NCBI RefSeq assembly: GCF_011386835.1
Contig: NC_088800.1
Coordinates: 80,168,981 to 80,232,980, forward strand
Source of the DNA: Chrysemys picta bellii
Lineage: Eukaryota > Chordata > Testudines > Emydidae
Length of the DNA stretch: 64,000 nt
Reading direction: 5' to 3'
Numbering within the stretch: position 1 is the stretch's first letter; each line of letters begins with the position of its first letter. Below are positions 1-10,970 of the stretch, in pieces. Both the position numbers and the translations under genes were made by a program. Below the pieces are notes generated by a model that saw only the letters and a list, made by a program, of their open reading frames with translations, did not search any database and had not been told where the DNA came from.

Positions 1-577
1 TTATCCACATGAAATCATTGGCCTATTATGAATTTCCCCCCTGACAAAGGGCAGTCACCTCTGGGGTGGAAGGTACCAGTTGCTTAATGGCACCAGGTGA
101 TTCTACATCCAGTGATTTGGGGCAGGCAGGGAAGAATGCCATGTCCTGCTGAAACCTGCAAGGGCTGGCAGAATGAATCTGCCCTATGCAGGTGGCACTG
201 AACTTGGGGGGTAAATAATGCTAAGGCCAGATCTCTTCTACAGAGCTATCTGGATCACATGGTGAGCTGAACAACATATGTTTTGATACAGCTAAATGCG
301 AGGTCATATGTAGAGGAAGGGAGGGCTGTATTTTGGAAAGCAGTGACTCAGCAAAGACTGGGCGTGCACGATGGATCGCTACTTGGTGCAGTGACTGACC
401 GCAAATGTGATCCTTGGATGGCCAAGCAGAGGAGTATTGAATAGAAGAAAGGAGGTGGTATTATCACGGTATAGAACAGTGAGCCCACTGCTGGAATACT
501 GCATCCAGGGCTAATGTCCACACTTTGAAAAGCATGTTGACAAATTGGAAAGGATGCAGAAAAAGAGCTAAAATTAT

Positions 578-763
578 GGAGATATCCTATCTCATAGAAC
601 TGGAAGGAACCCCAAAAGGGTCATCAAGTCCAGCCCCCTGCCTTCACTAGTGGGACCCAGTACTGATTTTGCCCCAGATCCCTAAGTGGCCCCCTCAAAG
701 ATTGAACTCACAATCCTGGGTTTAGCAGGCCAATGCTCAAACCACTGAGCTATCCCTCTACCA
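578..763 (-). repeat. tRNA-derived SINE, Cry-like (turtle)
   Basis: Read on the minus strand it begins like a tRNA with GGGATAGCTCAGTGG. The A box is at 742-752 and the B box (ATTGTGAGTTCAATC) at about 699-715. A body follows that ends GATGACCC..TTCCAGTTCT, resembling a LINE-type 3' tail. The layout and wording match the tortoise Pol III SINEs of cryptodiran turtles. This copy is almost full length. Confidence 0.8.
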
Positions 764-2820
764 GAATGGCTAGAGATCTGGAAAACTTGCCTTACAAGAA
801 GCACCATGCAGTCAGCCTAACAAAGAGAAGCTGCCGAGGTGACTGGATCATGAGTGGCAAGTACCTACATGGGGAGCAGGTTTCTGATAGTAGCAGGCAC
901 TTCCATGTACCAGACAAAGGCCCCAGGGAGTGAGGGTGTCCCTTGTGGGAGCGAAGGGACAAGCGTCTGCTGCTAGGAATATAAAGGGTGTCTTTAGCGA
1001 GGCTGCTGGACACAGAGTGACCCTGTGGCTCTCTGCATCTCTAGCTCCCAGGGGGACCAGCAGCCTGCCAGGGGAGCTGAGCCGAGGATGACAATTCCCT
1101 TTGGGGGCAACTTTGGAGGTTTTGAAATTTGTTTTTCACTCCACAATGGAACGAAGCCTAAATCTTTCTGGTGTAACCTGGATTGGGTCTCCCCCCACCC
1201 CTAATGACAACTTTGTTGAAACTGCTCCATTTCCAGGAACACTTTGGGGTTTGACGAAGCAGCAGATTTCAGTGACTTTGCATCAGAAATGCTCTGATCT
1301 GCTCCAGTGTATTGCACAGAGTCTCCTTAAGTCCCTGGCCTGGACTCACCAGTCCTGGAATGAACCAGTGACTACACTGCAGGGGGCGGGGGGGAATTGT
1401 GGGTGCAGTACAAGTTTCACACCTTGTGTGTCACTGGGCTCTGGAAGCCCCCCGAGCCCTTGGTAATTATGCCTTTGGAGCTGGGTTAGTGTACGGAGAC
1501 CTCCTTTCACTGGAGCATTAATGCGCTCCCTACTGGGGAGGAGACAAAGACGGGCTGCAGGGAGTGTCATGGAAACTGCTTTCATGGCTTGGAGCTTGGG
1601 AAGCAGCAGTGGGACTAGCTGGGCCTCCCTTTCATAGCGGGGCTTGAATGGACCTCGCTGACAAGCTGCTGGTGTCTTCTGGCAATGGAAAGCTTGTGAA
1701 GCGCTAATATGCCCTGTGGACAGTCAAAGAGCTGGGCTGTTGTCAGGCAGAAGTCAGGAGCGGGGAGATTGCGCTTAGCTGTCAGATTTCAAGAAGATGG
1801 ATCCAACTGCATCAGAAAATCTCAAGTCGTGCCTCTCACTGGGGACAACAGAGCATGTGTCTGGCATGCACAGCCCCTTGGGTTGCTGATACTTTCAGAC
1901 GCCAAACAAGTTACGGGCTGACTCCAGATTTTTGGCCAGATCACAGCTCTGTTACACAACTCGCACCAGCTGCTGCTCACAAGCTCAGCTGATTTCATCC
2001 AGGGAAAACCCACCCACCTGCAGCAGCCCCCTGCTACCACAGCGCTGCCAATGCACCTGACCTGCAACACGCCCCGCTAGTCCAGCCTTGGACCCACACG
2101 CAAGTCCATTAATTAACCTCACTCCTGATCTCCAGCAGCCCTCCCACCCCATGCTAGCCACCTCTGCTGTTGCAGCTCGGTACTGACCTGCCTCATGTTA
2201 GTCAGCCCACCTACATGAAGCAGCAAGAACATGCTTTTGAATTCCATACAAATTGTACCATTGAGTTTTCAGAAAGCCAGCAAGCTTTATATTTCCCCCT
2301 TAGCTGACTTTCAGTTTAGCTTGCCCGGTGATCAATTATGCACTGAATTATCCATGGCAAATATTTCCCCTTCCTCCAAGTCTCAGCCCCGTATTCCTGT
2401 CTCACCGATTGATTTGAAAAAGTAAAGAGAAAGGAGCATTCAAAACCTCCTGAGATGGTTTCCCTGAAGAGCACGGAACACATGTGACAACCTCTGCAAG
2501 TCCCACAATGGTTTAAAAAATATATAGTTACGGGGGATTGATGCATTACTCAGCACTTGATTTCTCTGCAGGTGAGAGCTGCATTTTCATGCTTAGGAAA
2601 ATTCGATTCCTATTTTTTCTTTTTCTTTTTTTCCCCTCCAGCGTGTTGTCTGTGAATCCTGGTATTTCATTTTAAATCAATGATCAGAGCTTTATTGGCA
2701 GAACCAGGACATCGGTGTTAAAGACTGATCTGCAGCTTCAGATTTCCGGTCTTCTCTCTTTACCCCTTGGCTTTCTCACAATATTTGGTGAGGGAACTTC
2801 TGTTCAGAACCTTGTCTGCA
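764..2820. other. intergenic, nothing recognised
   Basis: No exon with paired splice sites, RNA gene or named repeat was recognised. Short open frames in this stretch have no domain signature. The stretch from about 2590 to 2640 is T-rich. Confidence 0.5.
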
Positions 2821-2824
2821 CAAC

Positions 2825-3000
2825 AGCAGTACAACCCCCACCCACGTGTGAACACAGTTATATGGATATAACGGTGTTTATATTGGTATAACTTATTCTA
2901 GTATGGGAAGGGGAATACATTTTACTGGTATAAGTCCGCATTAGGGTTGCATTGGTTGAACTATAATGATAAAAAAATCACACCCCGAACCTGCAGGTTA
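2825..3000. repeat. unclassified interspersed repeat with repeated GTATAA words
   Basis: The stretch repeats short words such as GGTATAAC and ACTGGTATAA and resembles a sauropsid DNA-transposon relic. Terminal repeats and a target duplication were not found, so neither class nor borders are certain. Confidence 0.35.
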
Positions 3001-3489
3001 ACGAGGTGCAGTGGCATAGTTGGCTGAGGGAATCTAGAGCCTCGGGGGTGGTTGCTGGGAGCCAGCAGGTGGCAAGTGCCGTCGAGGGGATCTAGGCTAG
3101 CTCCCTGCAGGTGCAGCGTACCAGCTGGATGTCCTGGGGCATGATGGTGACTCTCTTAGCATGGAGCGTGCACAAGCTGGTGTTGCCAACCGAAAACTGC
3201 AAGAGCAAGGGAGCTGCAGGTCAGGACTGAAGCTGATTGGCAGCACTAAAGCGCCTGCACCACGGTTCAGTTTTGCCATTGATGTCACTGGATTACGCCG
3301 TAGTTCTAGCCTTCGTTGTTCATTCCTCATTTTCAGCAGCACTAAATTCACCCAACTGTGTAAAAATCAAATAAAATCAAGAGCTGCGCCCCGGACCCCA
3401 ACATAATGTGTTGCAACAGTGTGACAAGCCCAGAGCCATGGAATGAACTCCACATCCTCTAGGCCAGGGCTCCCTGCCCTTGCAATTCA

Positions 3490-4330
3490 CATACAGCAGC
3501 TAAAGCAATGTGAGCTCAGCCTCCTTCAATTCTCTCTCATCTTTTAAATCAAATGAAATTTCAATGAAGCAACAGTGTCATCTGAGCAATGGATTAAAAA
3601 CATGCCCCACGATCAAAGGGAATTCTAGATTGAGATTTCATCTTTCACTTTCAGTAGCTAACTTGAAAACAAACAAAACAAAAAAAATCCCGGACATATT
3701 TAATGAGCTTTGCATTTATAAGTGACAACAATGTGGCAGTATGGAGCGTTTTCTGAATGCCTCCCGTACCTGTTCATTGTGGGCAAAGGCCTTAGGACGA
3801 TCTGACCAAATAAATATTGGATCAAATTAAAATTTCATTGGCATTTATTAAATGAAATATGCATTTTGAGAAACCAAAGAAAATGTTTGTTAAATATTTT
3901 AGTACATCTGGTCTCCTCTTTCCCGCCTTGCGTACAGACTTACAAAATGCTTTGCATATTTATTTTCACATGCACTAGATTTATTTTAAAATAGCATCCC
4001 CGGCATTGGAAACTGCCTGCTCGCTTTGCATTGTATCAATGAATCCAAAACGAAACGAGGTAAGGCGACCCATTTGCTAATCAAAACAAGAATGTTGACC
4101 GGAGATCTTTTTACTGCGTGGAACGCTAGGACTTTGAAGCGAGAATTTCCTGTTATTATTTAAAAAACAGTCTTTGCACAGAAAAAAGCAATGATTATTT
4201 TTTGTCTGCTGAGATGCTAAATAATATATGCCATGTTTGTAGCAGACACAGAACAGAGAAGACCCCGTCTTCGTTCTTAGTCTTCAAATCGTTCTGTTGG
4301 TTTTGTTTCATCAATGGAAAGAGCTAAAAA
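3490..4330. promoter_or_regulatory. AT-rich, repeat-poor block; candidate conserved non-coding element
   Basis: About 800 bp of unusually AT-rich single-copy-looking DNA with many homeodomain-like TAATT/ATTTA words and no transposon signature, between repeat-bearing flanks. Vertebrate enhancers near developmental genes often look like this. This is inference from composition only. Confidence 0.25.
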
Positions 4331-4447
4331 TACTACAGCTCAACCTAGATTTGAGAGGGTGTCTTTCCCCAGTCTAGTGGTGGGAGACGAGAGTCACCCC
4401 ACTGACAATACAAAAAGAAACAATGATACAGTGTGTACATATGGAGT

Positions 4448-4503
4448 AACATTTTCAAAAGTGCCTCAGTGACGTAGGAGCCTAAATCCTTTGACTTTCA
4501 TAA
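4448..4503. repeat. fragment of sauropsid palindromic repeat (TTTTCAAAAGTGCC type)
   Basis: The stretch carries TTTTCAAAAGTGCCT followed by GTAGGAGCCTAAATCC and a GACTTTCA centre, the left half of a palindromic element I recall as abundant in turtle and crocodile DNA. The right half is missing. Confidence 0.4.
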
Positions 4504-4814
4504 GGTGCTTTCGAGCATCCTATCCATGGCTTCTAGGCCTGTTTGCTCAGCTGATCATCCCTTCGGCTGCTGGCTTGATTTAAGTCCCGCTATATGTCTC
4601 ATTGAAGTCAATGGAAATAGTCCCACAGTGCCTCAAGGGCAAATGAGTTGGCCCCTTGATGAAGGGCTGGTGGAGCCAAAGTGTCTCAGGAGAAGATTAG
4701 CGCGTCAGTAGAGGCCAACCAACTAAAAGGCCAACACATAGAGCTGAGTCTGAATGAGCTCACCCAAGGCCTGCTCCAACTCCCACTGAAGTCGAAGGGA
4801 GTCTTTCCATGTTG

Positions 4815-5032
4815 CATATTAGGAAAAACTATTTCACTAGGAGGGCGGTGAAGCACTGGAATGGGTTACCCAGGGAGGTGGTGGAATCTCCTTCCTTAGA
4901 GGTTTTTAAGGCCCGGCTTGACAAAACCCTGGCCGGGATGATCTAGTTGGGGTTGGTCCTGCTTTGAGCAGGGGGTTGGACTAGATGACCTCCTGAGGTC
5001 CCTTCCAACCCTGAGATTCTATGATTCTATGA
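4815..5032 (+). mobile_element. CR1 LINE, 3' end
   Basis: The stretch has the standard CR1 3' UTR wording (GGTTACCCAGGGAGGTGG, GGTTGGACTAGATGACC) and ends in two copies of the octamer ATTCTATG (5016-5031). The octamer tail is the hallmark of CR1 insertion. It is 5'-truncated, without reverse transcriptase sequence. Confidence 0.9.
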
Positions 5033-5039
5033 CTGTAAC

Positions 5040-6056
5040 AGCCAGGAGTTGGATCGAGTGTGCTGAGCACATATCTGTGCAGAGGTGGAGAGGGAAACGT
5101 CCTTTTAACCTAAAGTCAGGGCAAGGTTTGGGGATTGTTTCGGTGATCTGGCTAGTTCAGTGATAGATCTCTCACAGGGAGGCTGCCAGGATTAATTAGT
5201 TAAAGTTTGCACACGGCTTTAGAAATACAAAGTGTTACCTAGCAGCACATACAATAGTTATATGAATATGCGCATACATTGTTTCCTTGGAAGAAAAATG
5301 CACATGCCAGTAAATTGGAGGTGAAAGAATACTTTTGCTGTCAACACTTTTTCATGGAGGTTCATTAAAAAAGACATATTGTCTCCGATAAAAGTTAATG
5401 CCACTGGTTCTGTCTAATTGTTCCTGACATTTCCCTGTTGCTCTGATGATGGATCACTCCAGAAACACATGTCCCAGCCAGCCAGAGAGCTGAGAAAGTC
5501 ACCTATTTGGTCTATTTCTAGAAGAAAAGATAAGGCAGCTGCCTGCTAAGTGCCAGGAAAATGCCCACTGACGATGGATGAAGAGCACGACACTCTCCTC
5601 TGCATTCTGCCTCCAGGTGTTCAGGCTCTGAGACAGAAACCTTGAATTCTTATTTCCACCTGCCAAGTAGAAGCTTTCTGCTGAGACCTACCTTGCTGGG
5701 CAAGAATCACCTAAACTGCATCCACTTTTCATAATGATCCACACTAACGTTCGTCCGCCAAACAGCAGAACCCAGCTAAAAGTGCTGACTGTGAATGCAT
5801 AGAAACAGTTGTCCCTGGAGTCAGTGATTAAAGTTTGCGGGGCTGTACTGACTTGTGGAGCCCCATATCCACACGAGGTCACCCGCTCTATTGGATCAAA
5901 TTGCCCTTTTAAGCTTTCTCTGCCTTCGGGGCCAGATTTTCCAAGTCATACTGGGAACTGTGTGAGCACACCTCTGGCATTTGCATGCAAAAGTTAGGCA
6001 GATGCCATTGTGTGTGGGCCTATGTGCCACACGCACCTTTGAAAATCTCAGCCTCT
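5040..6056. other. intergenic, nothing recognised
   Basis: No coding exon, RNA gene or clear repeat was identified between the CR1 end and the hAT element. Confidence 0.45.
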
Positions 6057-6064
6057 CTGTCTTA

Positions 6065-6639
6065 TAGGGTGACCAGACGTCCCGATTTTATCGGGACTGT
6101 CCCGATATTTACTTGTTTGTCCCGCGTCCCGACTGATGTTCGGTCAGGACACGAATTGTCCCGATATTTTGCCGCCTGTGCGCCGGGGGCTCACGCCCCC
6201 GCCCCAACTCTGCCCCGGCCCCACCCCGATTCTGCTCCCTCCCTCCCCCATTGGATCCCTCCCCAAATCCCCGCCCTGGCCCCGCCTCTTCCCCAAGCAC
6301 TCTGCATTCCTCCTCCTCCCCCCTCCCTCCCAGGCTTGCGCTAATCAGCTGTATGGCGGCACAAGTGCTGGAGGGAGGGGGAGAAGCAGGACGCGGCAGC
6401 CTGCTCAGGGGAGGCGAGCTGGTGCGGGGGGACGGGGCGTGGAGCTGCCGGTGGGTGCTTAGCCCCCACCAATTTTTCCTATGCTCCGGTGGCTCTTGGT
6501 TTTTTTGTTTGTTTGTTTTTTTGCTTTCTTTTTTGTTTTTCCCTCCGCCGCCGGCTCTTGGGTTTTTTGTTGTTTTTTTCTCTCCGCCGGATGCCCACCC
6601 CGCATCCCGCTATTTCACGTCTCTCCTCTGGTCACCCTA
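6065..6639. mobile_element. non-autonomous hAT-type transposon, 575 bp, with 8-bp TSD
   Basis: The ends are inverted: TAGGGTGACCAGA at the left and TCTGGTCACCCTA at the right. They are flanked by a perfect 8-bp duplication CTGTCTTA (6057-6064 and 6640-6647), diagnostic of hAT insertion. The middle is very C-rich and then T-rich with no transposase. A long open frame (6251-7066) runs through it only because stops are rare in the low-complexity part. A 122-bp relative sits at 24885. Confidence 0.88.
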
Positions 6640-7286
6640 CTGTCTTAGATTCTTAACCCATCACTTTCCAACAATGCCCAATGTGACTTGCCACTTTCAA
6701 GAGCAAGGCAAGGGGATTGAACTTCTTCCAACCTCCAAAAACACTGCCTGTGTCAGGGCAAGTTTAGGATCTGCTTTGATATCACCCAGACTGGTTCACG
6801 CATCCAAAACAATGAATACCCACTTGCCAGCTGGTGGATCTTGTCCAGAGCAGGGTCGACAATTAAGTCCTAAAAGTACCGGTAACCTCTGCCAGCCACT
6901 ATCCCTGTTTGCCCTTCAATCGGGAAACCCACAATTTCCTCATTTCTCCCATAACACCTGGGTGACGGCCTGCATGAGAAAGTTTTTCATCTTCTTTCTC
7001 TCCCTACCATGCGCTAAGTGTGTCATTGATAATTACCTCCAAGCCAGTCCACAAGGGAGATCTTAGGTTTAAAAGTAGCAGATGCAGGGCTGGCTGGTGC
7101 AGGGGCTTGGAATAAGCCTTTCGCACCACAAGTTGGCATCTGACCCGGGTCAGTAGTTGCTGTAACTTGTTACCATCTACCAGCTGGTCAGTGGCATGTG
7201 TGAAGTGAGTGAATTGTCCTGGTTCTGTTTCTAGATGCTAGCCAGCGCAGCATCCATTGCTGTCACAACAGAGAGACCCAAGGACT

Positions 7287-7475
7287 GAGGCGCCAATCCA
7301 GCAAAACACATGCCTAATTTTGAGCATGTGCATTGTTCCATTGACTGGCTTCCTCAGAGAGCTGTTATATTCCGATAAATTACAGCAACCATCTGGGATT
7401 GACTTCAATGGGATTACTCACATGCCTAAATGTAAGCATGTGCATAAGTGCCTGGCTGGATCGGGGCCAGAGAGA
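7287..7475. repeat. palindromic sauropsid repeat (AGCATGTGC family), MITE-like
   Basis: The left end CCAATCCAGCAAAACACATGCC and the right end GTGCCTGGCTGGATCGGGGCC are imperfect inverted copies. Each holds AGCATGTGCA and the centre holds a TTGACTTCAATGGG motif. Related copies occur near 44680, 55040 and 60085. The family is unnamed to me. Confidence 0.55.
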
Positions 7476-8156
7476 ACTACCCCGTCTCCTTAGAGGTGGT
7501 CTCTGGGTGTAGAGGAGGCAGGTGCCAGAGGCTGGAAGGGAGTGGGGGGAGGAGGGTGCTTGCACTCCTGCTGCCTGGATAAATACATTTCCACATGCAG
7601 GGCTGCCAAATCACTGCAATCGTTGGAATTCACTGCCCCCATTGGCCTAAATTTGTTCATGCCAGGTGCATGGGCTGTCTTCATTCAGAGGCTGGGGGCT
7701 TGCACAGAGAGAGAGCTACCATGGTGTCTATACGGGAGAGAGCTCAGTGTATGCACCCCTCCAGCACAGTCTGTAGGTGCTCTGAGAACAACATGGCAGC
7801 TATCTCTGCACACAAGGACAGCCCTTCTGGAATTTAAAGGGGCAGCATATAGAAAACAAAACACACACACAAAAACAGGTTCGTGGCACCATGTGCCAGA
7901 ACCTGAGTGGGTGGCGTGTTATTTCTGGGCTGGAGGGGGGCTTTTTGCAGCTGACTTGGCTATTGATTGGGACAAGTGGGTTTTTAACGAAGCCATCAGT
8001 AAAATAAACTAGGCTAAAGTGAGGAATCCGACCCTGAGCCACGGCTCTAGAAGCATTAATGGTAATAAAACAAAGTCCCAGGATACACTGCAGTCTCAGA
8101 TAGCATCTGCCCTGCTTCCCCCCAAAGCAGGAAGCCTGGCTTGGTTGTGAGACCCA

Positions 8157-8358
8157 CAACCTCCTATGTCTGTGTCCTGGGTGGGTGGTGGGCAGCCTGC
8201 TCGATGCCAGAAGAAGCAGGAAATCCAGCAGATGAAGTGAAATCTCCTCAAAGCTTTTCTAGAGGCAATAATTATCCTTTCCGCTTCGAGGGAAACTGAG
8301 GCTCTCAACGCACTTGACAAAGGTGGGGGAGTGTTATTACAGAGGGGAAACTGAGGCA
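8157..8358 (-). repeat. left arm of a ~200-bp inverted pair
   Basis: The reverse complement matches 9167-9381 along the whole length with scattered mismatches, for example ATCCAGCAGATGAAGTGAAA here and its reverse complement at about 9283-9302. One end carries the MIR-like GGGGAAACTGAGGCA, repeated again just after. See the right arm. Confidence 0.75.
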
Positions 8359-9069
8359 AAAAGGGGAAACTGAGGCAAAGCCACGAGAGTCGTACTGTGA
8401 CCGATGACAGTGCAGCTTGAACAAAGCAGCTCAGCAGCTGGACTGCACATGGTACAGCGGCGTCTCCTTCCCCGTTCCCTCCCCGCCACCTACCACGGTC
8501 TTCAGTCAGGTTAGCAGATTGGCATACGCACAGACACAACGCAAAGCGGCAACCTCTGCTTCTCGGTGCTGCGCTCCCTTCCGTTGGCCCACATTGACGG
8601 TTTTAATTAACGAGGAGGAATAACGGGGGAGAGCTTTAATTAAAGATGGCTGCCGGTGGAGGGCTGGCAAAAGGCCTCTGGCGGCCACAGTCAAGGCTCA
8701 GCTCATGACAGCAGCACAAGGACTATAAAGCCATCATGCCTTGAACAGACACAGCGGCTGGATCCCTGCCGAGGTGCATCGGGGGGTTAAGAGCGACCCG
8801 GGAGAAGAGCTCAGATGCCATAGACAAATCCACTGCAGGCAATTTTTATTTCCATATTTCTTATGGGATTGGGCAGGGTTTTTAGGGGCCTTTTATTAGC
8901 ACCCTCTATCTAACTGCACCTGCTGGGCTAGATCATAATGTGCAATGTTGTGCCTGGCCTGGGACGTTATGGGAATCCCATAGATGGGGGCAGCAGGTAG
9001 ACAAGTAGGTGCACAGACAAGTGCTCAAGCTACGCTCCTGGGAGAGTCAGAGAGCAAAACAATATTTGC

Positions 9070-9190
9070 CACTAGAATGGGAGCTGCAGCTAGGAGACTT
9101 GGGGTCATTTCCCCACTCTGCTACTGACTCACTATGTGACCTTGGGCAAGTCACTGCACCGCTCTGTGCCTCAGTTTCCCCTCTGTAATA
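9070..9190 (+). repeat. MIR-type SINE fragment
   Basis: The stretch contains TGTGACCTTGGGCAAGTCAC and TGCCTCAGTTTCCCC, the conserved MIR core. It runs directly into the right arm of the inverted pair. Confidence 0.75.
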
Positions 9191-9381
9191 ACACTCCCCC
9201 ACCTTTGTCAAGTGTGTTGTCAGCCTCAGTTTCCCTAGAAGTGGCAAGGGTAATTATTGGCTCTAGTAAAGCTTTGAGGAGATTTCACTTCATCTGCTGG
9301 ATTTCCTGCTGTTTCTGGCATCAAGCAGGCTGCCCACCACCCACCCAACCCACAGTGAGGGACACAGACATAAGAGGTTGC
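9167..9381 (+). repeat. right arm of a ~215-bp inverted pair
   Basis: This arm is inverted relative to 8157-8358 with about 0.8 kb between. It reads from TGCCTCAGTTTCCCC through ACTCCCCCACCTTTG and GGATTTCCTGC to GACACAGACATAAGAGG. Either two copies of one repeat family or a local inverted duplication. Confidence 0.75.
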
Positions 9382-9389
9382 CACACCCA

Positions 9390-9700
9390 TGGTCTGTCAA
9401 GCCCAGCGTCCTCTCTAGGGCAGTGGACATTCCTGAATGCTACAATGGAAAGGTTAGGGGCTTTTGAAATCAGAAGGAGAGGAGGGTGTTCAGTACTTTG
9501 TAGGACTGGACGCAGTGAGTCAAATTGTGCAATGCTATCCCAGGGCAGGGAGAATTTCCTTCCTGACCCTGGCAGGTGATCAGTTTATGCCCTGAAGCAT
9601 GAGAATCAGTAGCACCTGTAATGCTTACCTTTGCAAGTATCACTGCCTCTATCCTTTTATACAATCTTTGTTTTAGCTGGATCCTGAGACAGCAACACTG
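9390..9700 (-). mobile_element. probable CR1 LINE fragment
   Basis: Phrases such as CAGGGAGAATTTCCTTCCTG and GGTGATCAGTTTATGCCCTG followed by GAAGCATGAG resemble the reverse complement of turtle CR1 3' regions. The borders are vague. Confidence 0.5.
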
Positions 9701-10785
9701 ATAGGCTGGGTTCCCATCCGTGTGGTTGGAATATCTGCTTTCTCCAGGTACTGTCTCAGAGGCAGCTAGACCCAATTCCAAGAGAAACAAGGAAGTGATG
9801 TATTAGAATTCCATTTGGGTCAAGGAGACTGTTCGGTGTCCACAGGACCAACCTTTTAATCTTCATTTAGCTTCCCCAGCCCTCCAGCCAGATTCACTTA
9901 CTATGACGCGAGCATGTGTTCGAGCCTCCTTAAAAATACATCAAAACCTTATTTCTATTGATTCCTTTCTGAGCGACGGAGAAGGCTTGGCCTTGCCTGC
10001 TAACAGGGGATTCATTCATTCCACGCTGGCCTCTCCCAGGCCAAGTCTGACAAAGGGGCCACCCCTTCACTGCAAGGGCTGGTGGCTGCCTACGTGCCCT
10101 GGGAAGCAGCCATGGGGGTGACAGACAGCCCCAGGAGATGCAGAGCCCACAGCTTCTGAGACCAAGCGGACAACTGATTTCAGCTATTCAGTTATGCAGA
10201 GGGGCTCACTCCACTGGGATGGGAAGGGCAATGTGGTACCTACGTCCCTATCACTAGACCCAACTCTGCCTCTGTTTTGTAGGATGGGTGTGAGGCCTGG
10301 CATGGCGCTCCGGCTGCATTCACAGTTAGATCCGGGTTGGTCGGGTTTGGGGGCTGGATTCTGAAGGTAGATCCAGGTCCCTCTCTCCTCTGACATGGCC
10401 TGGAGGAGGAGATGAAGGCAATTGGCTGATGTTTATACAACATGTGCCCTGGTTCTGATGGCAGAATGGCCCAGGTGCGCGACCAAGAGGCTACGCCACC
10501 CTCCAACGTGCTGGCAGGGAGGCAAGCCACAAAATCAGAGCCCCTCAGGCAGATCTTCCAAGGCAGTTGTCCCAGGTGTGCCGCCCCTGCTTCTCCCTTC
10601 CCTCATCACTGCTGGCTCTCAAGAGATGTGTGAGTGACGAGATGTTTCCCCCTTTCTCAGCAGCCTGGGGACCAGAGTCCGGCTCGGTGCCATCACACTA
10701 TGTCGCCACGCTAGGAGAATATGCACATGCCATTCTCTCTGCCACAGGCAGGATCTACACATGCACTGGTACAGCATGATGTGGC
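9701..10785. other. intergenic, nothing recognised
   Basis: Several short open frames on both strands, none with a known domain or convincing splice sites. Confidence 0.4.
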
Positions 10786-10789
10786 AGTG

Positions 10790-10970
10790 TCTTCAAGTGG
10801 TTAGAGCAGGAAGGCTGGGAGTCAGGACTCCTGGGTTCTTTTCCCTTGCTCAGCATCCCCCTGGGCTCCAGTTTGTGAATGGAGGACAACACAATCTACC
10901 TCTGCCACGGGAACGTGGCGAGGCTAAGCTCCTTCATGTCTGTAAAGTGCTTTGCAACCCGCCTTGGCAA
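10790..10970 (+). repeat. MIR-related SINE
   Basis: The stretch begins GTGGTTAGAGCAGGA and continues GGGAGTCAGGACTCCTGGGT, then a TAAAGTGCTTTGCAACCC 3' part. This matches the tRNA-like head and the 3' region of amniote MIR/CORE-SINEs. Confidence 0.6.

Noticed and set aside
6251..7066. 271-codon open frame on the plus strand, the longest in the window
   Set aside because: It runs through the C-rich and T-rich interior of the hAT element and out of its right end; low-complexity composition, no domain.
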